Assembly (NCBI GenBank): GCA_025362325.1
Contig: JANYGO010000134.1
Coordinates: 1 to 45,911, forward strand
Source: Cyanobacteriota bacterium
Lineage (GTDB): Bacteria; Cyanobacteriota; Cyanobacteriia; Cyanobacteriales; Microcoleaceae
DNA length: 45,911 nucleotides
Direction: 5' to 3'
The translations under genes and the position numbers were made by a program. Each line of letters opens with the position of its first letter. Position 1 is the first letter of the stretch. Below are positions 24,402 through 32,258 of this stretch, piece after piece. Under the pieces are notes generated by a model that had not been told where the DNA came from, made no database searches, and saw nothing but the letters and a program-made list of their open reading frames with translations.

Positions 24402-25376
24402 ATGCCAAAAGACCTCAGTTTCGTAATTCCCGTTCACAACGAAGAAGCAACGCTCAAATTGCTGTTTGAAAAAATTAGCATTGTCATGTCTCAAACAGGA
24501 ATTGACAATTACGAAGTTATTTTCATAGATGACGGCAGCCGCGATGCTTCTTGGCGAGAAATCGCAGATTTAGCTCGCCAATATCCCAAACTAATTAAGG
24601 CGATAAAAATGCGCCGCAACTTTGGCAAATCCTCCGCACTTTCAGCAGGATTTCGCAATGCAGCAGGGAGAATTATCTTTACCTTGGATGCCGATTTGCA
24701 AGATGACCCCGCTGAAATTCCCAAATTTTTAGATCATTTAGAATTGGGATTTGATTTAGTTTCCGGTTGGCGAAAACAGCGCAACGACCCGCTTTCTAAA
24801 ACCTTACCTTCCAGGCTGTTTAATGCCGTTGCGTGTTTGCTGACTGGGGTGAAAATGCACGACATGAATTGCGGTTTCAAAGCTTATCGCCGGGAAGTTT
24901 TGCAGTCGATTAAATTGTACGGGGAATTGCACCGCTACATTCCAGCCTTAGCAAACAATTTAGGGTTTAAAATTGGGGAAGTAGTTGTTGAACACCATCC
25001 GCGCAAACATGGCAAATCCAATTATGGCTGGGAACGCTACGCGCGGGGATTTATTGATTTGTTGACGGTGTTGGCGACGACGCAGTATTTGCACAAACCA
25101 GGTCATTTGTTTGGCGGATTGGGGTTGTGCTTTGGCTTGGTGGGAACTGTTTCGCTGAGTTATTTGATTGTGATTTGGTTCCTGAATTTAGCGGGGATGA
25201 ATTTTGGGCCAATTGGTAATCGACCTTTATTATTTTTTGGGATTTTGTGTACAATTCTGTCGGTACAGTTGATTTCTTTGGGGATTTTAGCTGAGTTGAT
25301 GGCGCGGAATGTGGATGCTGATTATGTGGACAAGCAGATTTGCGAAATTATTGATGATTCGGGTTTTGATATTTAA
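24402..25376 (+). CDS. GT2 polyprenyl-phosphate glycosyltransferase (GtrB/ArnC-like)
   Basis: Predicted 324-residue enzyme that transfers a sugar from a nucleotide donor to undecaprenyl or similar polyprenyl phosphate on the cytoplasmic face. The N-terminal GT-A domain has LSFVIPVHNEEATL, VIFIDDGSRDAS, RRNFGKSSALSAGF and the metal-binding LDADLQDDP. MHDMNCGFKAYRREV and HHPRKHGKSNYGWERY are typical of this branch. Two C-terminal membrane helices (about 240-265 and 275-300) anchor it. In Gtr-type systems such an enzyme works with a multi-spanning glycosyltransferase, and paralogue C directly upstream fits that place (inference). Confidence 0.93.
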   Translation: MPKDLSFVIPVHNEEATLKLLFEKISIVMSQTGIDNYEVIFIDDGSRDASWREIADLARQYPKLIKAIKMRRNFGKSSALSAGFRNAAGRIIFTLDADLQDDPAEIPKFLDHLELGFDLVSGWRKQRNDPLSKTLPSRLFNAVACLLTGVKMHDMNCGFKAYRREVLQSIKLYGELHRYIPALANNLGFKIGEVVVEHHPRKHGKSNYGWERYARGFIDLLTVLATTQYLHKPGHLFGGLGLCFGLVGTVSLSYLIVIWFLNLAGMNFGPIGNRPLLFFGILCTILSVQLISLGILAELMARNVDADYVDKQICEIIDDSGFDI

Positions 25377-25385
25377 CCGCAGATG

Positions 25386-25480
25386 GTTTGTAGTGAGGAC
25401 TTTAGTCCTCTGATTTTGAAGAAGGACTAAAGTCATCACTACGAACCTGAAGAAGGACTAAAGTCCTCACTACGAACCTG
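25386..25480. repeat. GTAGTGAGGACTTTAGTCCTC repeat, partly inside a gene end
   Basis: Palindromic GAGGACTTTAGTCCTC, then two copies of GAAGAAGGACTAAAGTC.TCACTACGAACC. It sits between two convergent genes; its last bases form the final two codons and the TAG stop of the minus-strand gene at 25470. A related copy is at 40206-40265. Confidence 0.85.
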
Positions 25481-27317
25481 TTTTATTTGTGATTTTCAAC
25501 AGTATCCATTTGCCTTCTCTATCTACTATTTCTCCGTCAATATTGGGATGCCAATCGCTGCGAGTCAGGAGATAATTGGCATGATAGTTTCTGGCTACCT
25601 TGACTAAATCGGCACTGCTGCGGCGGCTGAATAAATCGCTTCCTCCCCAAATCATTTGCGGGTTTAAGGGAACTCCTAAAATAGCTTCCATGCGATTTTT
25701 CCATTCTTTGATGCCTGTTTCTGTAAAGGGAAAGTTCTTGAAGTTGACTACAATCGCTCTTTCGGAGAAAAACTGGAAGCTGGTAACTGATGGTGGAACT
25801 AATACGAGTGCGTCGCGGCTGCTAATTTGCGAAAATCGCACTGCTAATCTGCTTAAGTCGTCCCTGGGAACGGCATTGATATTGACTCTTGTTTGAAATA
25901 CATTTAATATAGGTTTGGGTAGAATTCCTGCTACTCCAAAAGTTAGGGTGGCGGTAGTTAGCAAAGCTAAGATATGAGTTGTAGTCTGTTTTATAGATGC
26001 TGTAACAGATGTTTTTTCTAGGATGAATGGAAATGCGAGGATTGAGAAAAGGACGGGGATGCCCAGGATGCGATCGCCCATTATTTCCCAGGAATCAGTC
26101 AGCGGATATGCTAAGCTAAAAATAGACGTTCCTGCGGCTAAAATCCACAACAGTATATTGTAGCGTTTTGGAAACGCATAATTTTTACTTTGCCAAACTG
26201 CGAATCCCAAGAAAATGATACCTCTAAAAGGCAAAGTTAGTACAGATAGCACCAACAAGCTAACAGGTATTTGTTTTTGTTTGTCAACCTCATCAAGCGT
26301 CAAACAAACAGCAATAAATATAATTAATTGAGCAAAAGGTACGGTTCTAGCTAGTTGCAACTTTGCGATAAAAGCCAGCGGGTAAACTTCGACAAATACG
26401 TAATTAAGAAATAGTGCAAAAATTGATGTGCCAATAATTATGTAAAAGTTAACTTTGTCTGCTTTTCGCAGTAAATTTGTATTTGTGATGCACAATAAGC
26501 CGCCAACTATCAAACATATAAAGTTAAACCAATTCCCAACAGGCCAATTTGACGGGAGGATGTGGTGGGGATTGCGGACTTTGGCGTGAATGAAGACAAA
26601 CTCGGCATTGTCGATAGTGTGGGTGCTGGTAGTACCTGTCAATAACATGGGTACGTATACTATACTTGCCATTGCTGCTAAAAGTGCGATCGCCAAAATC
26701 AATGTTTTGAACTTCCGCTGTCTGACAGATGCAACTGCTAAAACGGGAACCATCATTAATCCCGGCAGCAAACCCACTAAAAATTGTAGCAGACAAGCCA
26801 GTCCAAAACAGAAATATGCTGTCAGCCATTTTTGGCGCAAACTAAAGTAAATTCCCCAGATTGCGAAGGCCATCGCGAAGGTACTGGGTACTGATTTTGT
26901 GGAAAATATCAGCGTGTTGCCAACATCTGTAAATGAAGCGGCTATACATAAAAAAGCCAGCGCTGCTGCGGGTAGTTTGGAATTAGTATAAATATTGATA
27001 ATTGCGTAGCAAGCTAGGATGAATGAACCGAAGGCTAGGAATTGATAAATAAAGTGCGCTAGGGGAATGCTTGTTCCTAGGTTTGCCATAAAATAGATGA
27101 TATAATAATAGTAGTATCTCGGATTGAATTTAACCATTTCCTGAACGTAATAGTCGTTTTTGTAGACTTCAGGATTTAGCATAAATTGAATTGGTGGCAC
27201 TTCGGGGAAATTGCCGCCAATGGGAAAAATGTAGCCAGTTGCCATCAGGGAACCGATGATGACAAAAGTATAGAGAGATAGATTAAAATACCTGTGGAAT
27301 TTTTGATGTTTCTGCAT
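25470..27317 (-). CDS. Large polytopic membrane protein, possible DUF6798-like
   Basis: Predicted 615-residue protein with about ten to twelve membrane segments and a C-terminal soluble region of about 140 residues. After the first helix lies an aromatic loop (EVYKNDYYVQEMVKFNPRYYYY), and the membrane core is Leu/Phe/Ala-rich. The soluble part has SSRDALVLVPPSVTSFQFFSERAIVVNFKNFPFTE..EWKNRM, which I associate from memory with DUF6798 proteins of cyanobacteria. The overall shape is GT-C-like but no proven catalytic motif is seen. It is 12 bp downstream of the 764-aa gene and probably in one operon with it and the SGNH gene. Its last two codons and stop come from a dispersed repeat. Confidence 0.75.
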   Translation of the reverse strand: MQKHQKFHRYFNLSLYTFVIIGSLMATGYIFPIGGNFPEVPPIQFMLNPEVYKNDYYVQEMVKFNPRYYYYYIIYFMANLGTSIPLAHFIYQFLAFGSFILACYAIINIYTNSKLPAAALAFLCIAASFTDVGNTLIFSTKSVPSTFAMAFAIWGIYFSLRQKWLTAYFCFGLACLLQFLVGLLPGLMMVPVLAVASVRQRKFKTLILAIALLAAMASIVYVPMLLTGTTSTHTIDNAEFVFIHAKVRNPHHILPSNWPVGNWFNFICLIVGGLLCITNTNLLRKADKVNFYIIIGTSIFALFLNYVFVEVYPLAFIAKLQLARTVPFAQLIIFIAVCLTLDEVDKQKQIPVSLLVLSVLTLPFRGIIFLGFAVWQSKNYAFPKRYNILLWILAAGTSIFSLAYPLTDSWEIMGDRILGIPVLFSILAFPFILEKTSVTASIKQTTTHILALLTTATLTFGVAGILPKPILNVFQTRVNINAVPRDDLSRLAVRFSQISSRDALVLVPPSVTSFQFFSERAIVVNFKNFPFTETGIKEWKNRMEAILGVPLNPQMIWGGSDLFSRRSSADLVKVARNYHANYLLTRSDWHPNIDGEIVDREGKWILLKITNKTGS

Positions 27318-27329
27318 TGATGGTTAAAC

Positions 27330-29624
27330 TTACCTACTGACAGCTAAATTGTTAATCTCTAGTTGACATTGGTTGGTTAAATCCTGTTTGTCGCTACCCA
27401 ATATTTCAAGCAGCAAATAAATGGGATTTTTACCCCCAACAGATAGATTTAAATCGATCGCACTTTTCCCACCATCCGTTATTTCCGCAGAATCTATCAA
27501 CTTACCTTGTTTGTCCCACAAAGTCAAGCGCAGGGCGACTCCCGGACATTGTTTATTGGGTAAATTGAGTTTGCCGGTAACTTGCACTTTGTCTGAAAGG
27601 GAACCTAAATACAGAAAAGATGTAGCGAGTTTATTGCTCTTTTTAATTGGATGAGTTACAATTTTATATAAATTATCCGATTTTAGACTGACTGAATAAT
27701 TGGCACTTGTGTAGACTGACTGCTGCAAACTAATCCAATCTAACTGCGTACCAGGTCGATCGACTATTTCCCGCTGCATCCTCTCCAGAGTCCTAACTGC
27801 TGTCGGTATAGAAGTCGGCCGCACTCTCTGATAAACGCTGACAGTCACGTCGTTTTCCAGATTAAACTGTGGCGGTAGCAATTGGAAATCGCGGGAAATC
27901 TCCCAGTTTTGAGTAAAAGCATCATACACAACTTTAACAACATCTTGCTCGTGCGATCGCAAAACTTGCTCGTCTGTCGGTAACACCTGCTGAAAAGGTG
28001 TAGCAACCGCCGCATATTGCGCCTGCAACAACTCCGGTAGCGGGTAAGAATCGCGGGAGTCAATTTGCGGCCTCCCGATGGTATTTAACTTCCACCAATC
28101 CTCGGGCGGATTAACTTTGCGGTTGGCTTGTCGGAGTAGATTAGCATTAAAACTGTTAGAAGCACCGACAATATAAATCGGTTCCTCATTCGGTGCTAAC
28201 TTTCGCAGAAACTCCACTAATTTTATAACTTCGGCGTAGTCCGATCGCACTAACGGCCCAAAATTAGCCACAAACAATCTTGACAAATCAACCTTAACAG
28301 GAATCAGCCCGACGGCGGCATTCACAACCAGGTACAAACCCGCCGCCCCCAGCATCAAATAGCGGACTTTTCCCCTGAGAGTCAGCCAAGTTGTCCAGAA
28401 AAATGCTGACAATCCCAAAAGTGCGATCGGCGTAACATGAATTGTATAGTGCAAGTAGCCGTAACGCAACATTAACAGCCACTCAACCAGCGACAAAACC
28501 CCAAACAAACAAACAAAAACAGCCGCCCGAGGAACCAGCATTCGGGTGAAAATCCCCGCCGAAAAACCAATCACTACCAGCAGCCAAGTTCCCAAACCAT
28601 AAAAAGACGCATAACGAGTTAAAATATCATTAACCGGCAAACTCCAAGCCGCATACAAATTGCGGTAATTAACTGTCAGAGCACTGCGAGTAAAATCTCC
28701 CGCTACCAGCATTAAAATAGACAAGCTAGTTGCAGCTATCAAACCCAATTTTACACCAGATTCAAACAAGCCTCGGTAGGGAAACGGCACTGCCGTGTTC
28801 TGATTTTCTGCCCCATCAACGTAGGGAAACGGCACTGCCGTGTCCTGATTTTTTGGAGACGGCAATGCCGTGTCCCTACGGTATATTAGTACAATAAACT
28901 CGATGAAAACCTGTAAAGTCGCAGCACCCAAAAATGCGATCGCACTATAAGCAAAATGTCTGCGCAACAGAATCGCCGCCGCCAGCAAAAACCCAATTAA
29001 CGGCATCTTCCACCAATATTTCAGCTTAACATCGTGCAGGTAAACCCAAATTGCCAAGGCTACAAACACGCAGCCACCAGTATCCAGATATCCCCGCAGA
29101 GTCGGTATCCAACTCATCGGAATCAATAAACTCAGCAGCACAGTTGACCAAAACACCCGACGCGGATCAACTGGAATTAGCTGTGCAGAAATTGCCCCCA
29201 ACAACAAGCGAAACGGTAGCACATAAATCAGCGAAATGCTTAGAATGTAACTCATCCGAGATTCGCCAAATAAAAGAATAAACGGCACTAACGGCAGCGT
29301 GATTAACAGGTTTTTTTCTTTAGATAGCGATGCTATAACTTCCCGCCATGCTTGCACCGGAAAGTCTCGAAATAAATTAGCCGTATTAACTGTAGCGGTA
29401 TTGTATCCCGCATAATCCCACCAATAAAAAGTACGTTCGCTGGATACATAAATAGAAGTTACAACCACAGTCACGAGAACAAGTAACAACAGAAAAAAAA
29501 TATCACTCAGAAACTTGCGACGCAACTTAAAATCAAATAATTCCATCACTTTAGCAAACCCAATTAACTCCAAAACTTCCTCTTTCTTCGCGCGCTTCGC
29601 GCAGGCTACGCCAACGCGGTTCAT
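27330..29624 (-). CDS. GT-C-like membrane glycosyltransferase family protein
   Basis: Predicted 764-residue protein: an N-terminal membrane helix (about 41-58), an extracytoplasmic loop with acidic residues (ERTFYWWDYAGYN), about eleven further helices to residue ~440, then a long soluble C-terminal region. W-W-D-Y after the first helix resembles the D/E-containing loop 1 of GT-C transferases (inference). Residues about 249-285 (DTALPSPKNQDTAVPFPYVD and following) are encoded by three copies of a dispersed repeat. ATG 29624 lies 4 bp after the SGNH stop; the first 26 residues (MNRVGVACAKRAKKEE...) also look repeat-derived, so ATG 29546 (MELFDFKLRRKF) may be the ancestral start. Confidence 0.75.
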   Translation of the reverse strand: MNRVGVACAKRAKKEEVLELIGFAKVMELFDFKLRRKFLSDIFFLLLLVLVTVVVTSIYVSSERTFYWWDYAGYNTATVNTANLFRDFPVQAWREVIASLSKEKNLLITLPLVPFILLFGESRMSYILSISLIYVLPFRLLLGAISAQLIPVDPRRVFWSTVLLSLLIPMSWIPTLRGYLDTGGCVFVALAIWVYLHDVKLKYWWKMPLIGFLLAAAILLRRHFAYSAIAFLGAATLQVFIEFIVLIYRRDTALPSPKNQDTAVPFPYVDGAENQNTAVPFPYRGLFESGVKLGLIAATSLSILMLVAGDFTRSALTVNYRNLYAAWSLPVNDILTRYASFYGLGTWLLVVIGFSAGIFTRMLVPRAAVFVCLFGVLSLVEWLLMLRYGYLHYTIHVTPIALLGLSAFFWTTWLTLRGKVRYLMLGAAGLYLVVNAAVGLIPVKVDLSRLFVANFGPLVRSDYAEVIKLVEFLRKLAPNEEPIYIVGASNSFNANLLRQANRKVNPPEDWWKLNTIGRPQIDSRDSYPLPELLQAQYAAVATPFQQVLPTDEQVLRSHEQDVVKVVYDAFTQNWEISRDFQLLPPQFNLENDVTVSVYQRVRPTSIPTAVRTLERMQREIVDRPGTQLDWISLQQSVYTSANYSVSLKSDNLYKIVTHPIKKSNKLATSFLYLGSLSDKVQVTGKLNLPNKQCPGVALRLTLWDKQGKLIDSAEITDGGKSAIDLNLSVGGKNPIYLLLEILGSDKQDLTNQCQLEINNLAVSR
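28774..28884. repeat. Three ACGGCA(C/A)TGCCGT repeats read in frame
   Basis: Copies centre near 28788, 28834 and 28866. Each holds the palindrome ACGGCACTGCCGT or ACGGCAATGCCGT, with GTAGGGAAACGGC on the left of the first two and TGCCGTGTCCCTAC on the right of the last. The same repeat is intergenic at 13644. No stop codon is introduced on the minus strand. Confidence 0.9.
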
Positions 29625-29628
29625 TAAC

Positions 29629-30651
29629 TCACTTCAAAATAGAACCTTGCAAAAAACCATCCAGCTTTTCCGCATATTGCCGGTTCGCCGCCGCACTGGG
29701 ATGAATATCATGAGGCAAATTATTATTTCCGGGTATTTTCAAATCAACCGAAATATCAGCCGTAGCAATTCCCTCTTCACTCAACTCATCCAACATCTTA
29801 GCAGAACCCGCATTAATTCCCGCCACAACCAACTTAACATTATTAGCCTCAGCCACGCGGTGAAACTCTTCAATAATTGCCTTAGAAACATCGTGACTTT
29901 TGTACAATCCCTCCTCAAATTGATTGTAATTAACCTCTAGCAAATTCATCAATGCCGAAACCCGCATCAGCGGCCACTCGCGATATTCCAGTTTAGCCAT
30001 GCTGTAGGTAAAATTATTTTTTCCATTCAGCCTAGCATCGGGCTGCAACAGAATGCCTAATTTATTCCAAGCAGCCATTTGCTTTCTCCTCGCCCTCAAT
30101 AAAGTATTGCGTCTGTCGTGAAATCCCGCATAAGCAATCACCGCAATTTTGGGTTTATTTCCTTGTTTGAGTGCTTCTTTGAATTGAATAAACGAGTGCA
30201 GCGTGCCGTAGCCGTTAACGCCAAAATTTACTATTTCATATTTAGGTAATTTCTCTTGCAGCAACCAAGCATAAGTTTCGCTATCATTCAATGACCAACC
30301 GTAGGTAAAAGAACAGCCCAATATCCAGATTTCTGGCTTGGTTGACGATTGATTGTAAGTATTGAGCGGATGTGTTATCCTTAAACTATTATTGAGATGA
30401 GTTGCATTAAACGAGTAATTGCCGTTAAGCGTTACTTTGAACTTTCCCGGCAAATGCTTGTATCCGAGCTTGGAGTCTTTGGTGAAAAAGTTACCTTTCG
30501 GTTCGACAGCAACATCCACATTTTCGATTTGCCAGGGCTTGTATCCGGCAACTCGCAACACGATTTCAGCGGTGGTTATAGATAGAACTATTGGGACAAT
30601 TATATAAGTTATTAATTTGAAAACAAAATTCTTAGCAATATCTTTTTTCAT
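29629..30651 (-). CDS. SGNH/GDSL-like hydrolase, membrane-anchored
   Basis: Predicted 340-residue protein with one N-terminal membrane helix (about 14-30, LITYIIVPIVLSITTAEIVL) and an extracytoplasmic SGNH-type domain. Block I is ILGCSFTYGWSLND (Ser as nucleophile), block II lies around VNFGVNGYGT, and a late DIHPSAAANRQYAEKL supplies the Asp/His pair. Related proteins add or remove acyl groups on polysaccharides or lipids. It is the first gene of a minus-strand trio with the GT-C-like and DUF6798-like genes (4 and 12 bp spacings), so it may acetylate or deacylate the glycan they build (inference). Confidence 0.8.
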   Translation of the reverse strand: MKKDIAKNFVFKLITYIIVPIVLSITTAEIVLRVAGYKPWQIENVDVAVEPKGNFFTKDSKLGYKHLPGKFKVTLNGNYSFNATHLNNSLRITHPLNTYNQSSTKPEIWILGCSFTYGWSLNDSETYAWLLQEKLPKYEIVNFGVNGYGTLHSFIQFKEALKQGNKPKIAVIAYAGFHDRRNTLLRARRKQMAAWNKLGILLQPDARLNGKNNFTYSMAKLEYREWPLMRVSALMNLLEVNYNQFEEGLYKSHDVSKAIIEEFHRVAEANNVKLVVAGINAGSAKMLDELSEEGIATADISVDLKIPGNNNLPHDIHPSAAANRQYAEKLDGFLQGSILK

Positions 30652-30700
30652 ATTTTAGATAACGCCAAGTGGATATGTTCGTCCATATATAGCGCTATAC

Positions 30701-31018
30701 TCATTTAATTAATCCTTGGGCCCGCAGTTTCTTAGCCAAAGCAGATTCGCCAGCTTCTAGGCGCAACTTTTCGGCATACTCAAACCTGCGCTGCATATCT
30801 GCATCCAGCTCTTGTTTGTGATCCCAGTAGTATGATAAGGCAGAGTAAATTTTGCTCAAAGTCAGGTGAGGATAGGATTGGAATAATTCTTCAGGAGTCC
30901 AGCCGTAAGCTTTTACCGAAGTTATTAATTCAACGACTTTCATTGTGGTTCCGGCGATGAGAGGGACGTTCTTCTCATCTAATTCCACATATTTGTATTC
31001 GGTTGCAGTTAGAGTCAC
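30701..31018 (-). CDS. DUF433 protein, antitoxin-like
   Basis: Predicted 105-residue protein. The DUF433 pattern is clear: EKNVPLIAGTTMKVVELITS, AYGWTPEELFQSYPHLTLSKIYSALSYYWDH, then a charged helix. DUF433 proteins have a winged-HTH-like fold and often serve as antitoxins to PIN-domain toxins (known for the family). No PIN or other toxin gene adjoins it; the downstream neighbour is the SGNH gene. It may be an orphan regulator. The start ATG 31018 has no strong ribosome site. Confidence 0.8.
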   Translation of the reverse strand: MTLTATEYKYVELDEKNVPLIAGTTMKVVELITSVKAYGWTPEELFQSYPHLTLSKIYSALSYYWDHKQELDADMQRRFEYAEKLRLEAGESALAKKLRAQGLIK

Positions 31019-31083
31019 AGTTTTTACCTTGTCGATCGCACTTCTATACTTCTATTATATCTATTAGATCGATCGCCCCATTC

Positions 31084-31110
31084 AAAACAAAACCCGCAAC
31101 AGCGGGCTTT
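31084..31110 (-). terminator. Rho-independent terminator, minus strand
   Basis: On the minus strand GCCCGC-TGTT-GCGGGTTTTGTTTT: a 5-6 bp GC stem, 4-nt loop and T-rich tail. It follows the PRC-barrel gene (stop at 31174), so it should end that transcript before DUF433. Confidence 0.75.
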
Positions 31111-31146
31111 CCAACAGTATCTTACAAAGGCACTTCCTATGTGAAA

Positions 31147-31166
31147 CCACTGGTTTCAACCAGTGG
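31147..31166 (-). terminator. Hairpin just after the PRC-barrel gene
   Basis: CCACTGGTT and AACCAGTGG pair perfectly over 9 bp with a 2-nt centre, 7 bp after the stop. On the minus strand it is followed by TTTCAC, a weak tail. It may be a first hairpin of a double terminator or an RNA-protecting structure. Confidence 0.5.
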
Positions 31167-31173
31167 ATTAATC

Positions 31174-32190
31174 CTAATAACCAGGCTCTTCCTCGTACTC
31201 AGGAGTCTTAGTCTTCTCAGGGATATTCACGCGAGGAGCCTTGTAAGGCTTCGGCGCCTCATCGTCAGCCCAAGCATCAGCCTCCACATCATCCTCGTAC
31301 TCGTACTCAACCACCGACTCCTTCGGGCGAGAAATCTCAGGGCTGTACTGCTTCTCTTCGTACTCATCGTCCTCGTAATCGTCCTCCTCGCCGCCCCAAT
31401 TATCCTCTTCATACTCATCATAATCGTCGATCGGCTCAGGCTGCATCACCCGCATCTGCTGTGGCTGTCGTACCGGCGGCCGATTCCACTGCGAATCCTC
31501 ATCCCAAGGAACTTCCTCAACCACAGGCTGCGCTACCCGACTGCGCATTTCCGGTGCCGGAATCCGCACGCCCGGGCCCAATTGATATTCCGTAGCCACC
31601 GGTTTCGGATAATAACCTTGCTCGTCCTCTTCGCGTTCCCAAGGTGCTTGGCCCAAACCGACGCGCTCCAGCAAACCCACACTAAGCTGTCTGAGCCTTT
31701 CCTCGGAACCTTCAAACACAATCAAGCGATTCGGGCCGCTGCTGACAATTTCCTCAATTCCCAACTCGTAAGTGCTGAGAACTTGGTCGGGGATTTGGGG
31801 GATTCCCAGGGAAGCGATGATGATAGAAACTAACTTACCGTCTTCGGGGTCGAACCTAAAGCCGCGCACCCTACCCAGAGGTTCGCCGGTTTCGGTAATA
31901 ACTTCGCTGTTAATCAAAATGCTGTAGACATCCACATCAACATCATCTTCGATCGCGCTTTCATCTTCCACCAACAGCACGTCGCCGATTTCGCTGACAT
32001 TGCTGAGGAACATAAACCTCGGCATTCCAGCGACCGCAAATATATTATCGCGCAGACCGATCGCCACCACCTCCCGGCGATCGATATCCACCCACAATTG
32101 ACTGACTACACCCAAGCGTTTGCCTCTGTCGCGGGTGATGACCTGAGTGCCTAGAATGTCGGAGCGTTGGCAGATTTGTTCGGATGTCAT
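31174..32190 (-). CDS. PRC-barrel domain protein with acidic C-terminal tail
   Basis: Predicted 338-residue cytosolic protein. Two PRC-barrel modules lie at about 8-80 (LGTQVITRDRGKRLGVVSQLWVD) and 90-165 (INSEVITETGEPLGRVRGFRFDP), joined to a disordered tail from about 185 rich in Asp, Glu, Tyr, Pro and Arg. PRC barrels bind RNA or proteins (ribosome maturation RimM, reaction-centre H subunit, archaeal CdvA). It lies 68 bp downstream of smc on the same strand. I recall this smc linkage in several cyanobacteria, which hints at a chromosome role, but that is unproven. Confidence 0.85.
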   Translation of the reverse strand: MTSEQICQRSDILGTQVITRDRGKRLGVVSQLWVDIDRREVVAIGLRDNIFAVAGMPRFMFLSNVSEIGDVLLVEDESAIEDDVDVDVYSILINSEVITETGEPLGRVRGFRFDPEDGKLVSIIIASLGIPQIPDQVLSTYELGIEEIVSSGPNRLIVFEGSEERLRQLSVGLLERVGLGQAPWEREEDEQGYYPKPVATEYQLGPGVRIPAPEMRSRVAQPVVEEVPWDEDSQWNRPPVRQPQQMRVMQPEPIDDYDEYEEDNWGGEEDDYEDDEYEEKQYSPEISRPKESVVEYEYEDDVEADAWADDEAPKPYKAPRVNIPEKTKTPEYEEEPGY

Positions 32191-32258
32191 TCTAACTTTA
32201 ATCCTGATTTATCAAGTACATATATCATTGAACACCGTCATCAACAGAGACTCCCGGA

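Noticed and set aside
29546..29624. Calling only ATG 29546 as start of the 764-aa gene
   Set aside because: ATG 29624 is 4 bp after the preceding stop and equally possible, so the longer form is listed and the doubt is noted.
30701..31018. Complete toxin-antitoxin pair at the DUF433 gene
   Set aside because: No toxin gene adjoins it on either side.
31003..31833. 276-residue plus-strand frame opposite the PRC-barrel gene
   Set aside because: Very rich in Arg/Leu/Ile and antisense to a well-supported gene; a shadow frame of its acidic repeats.
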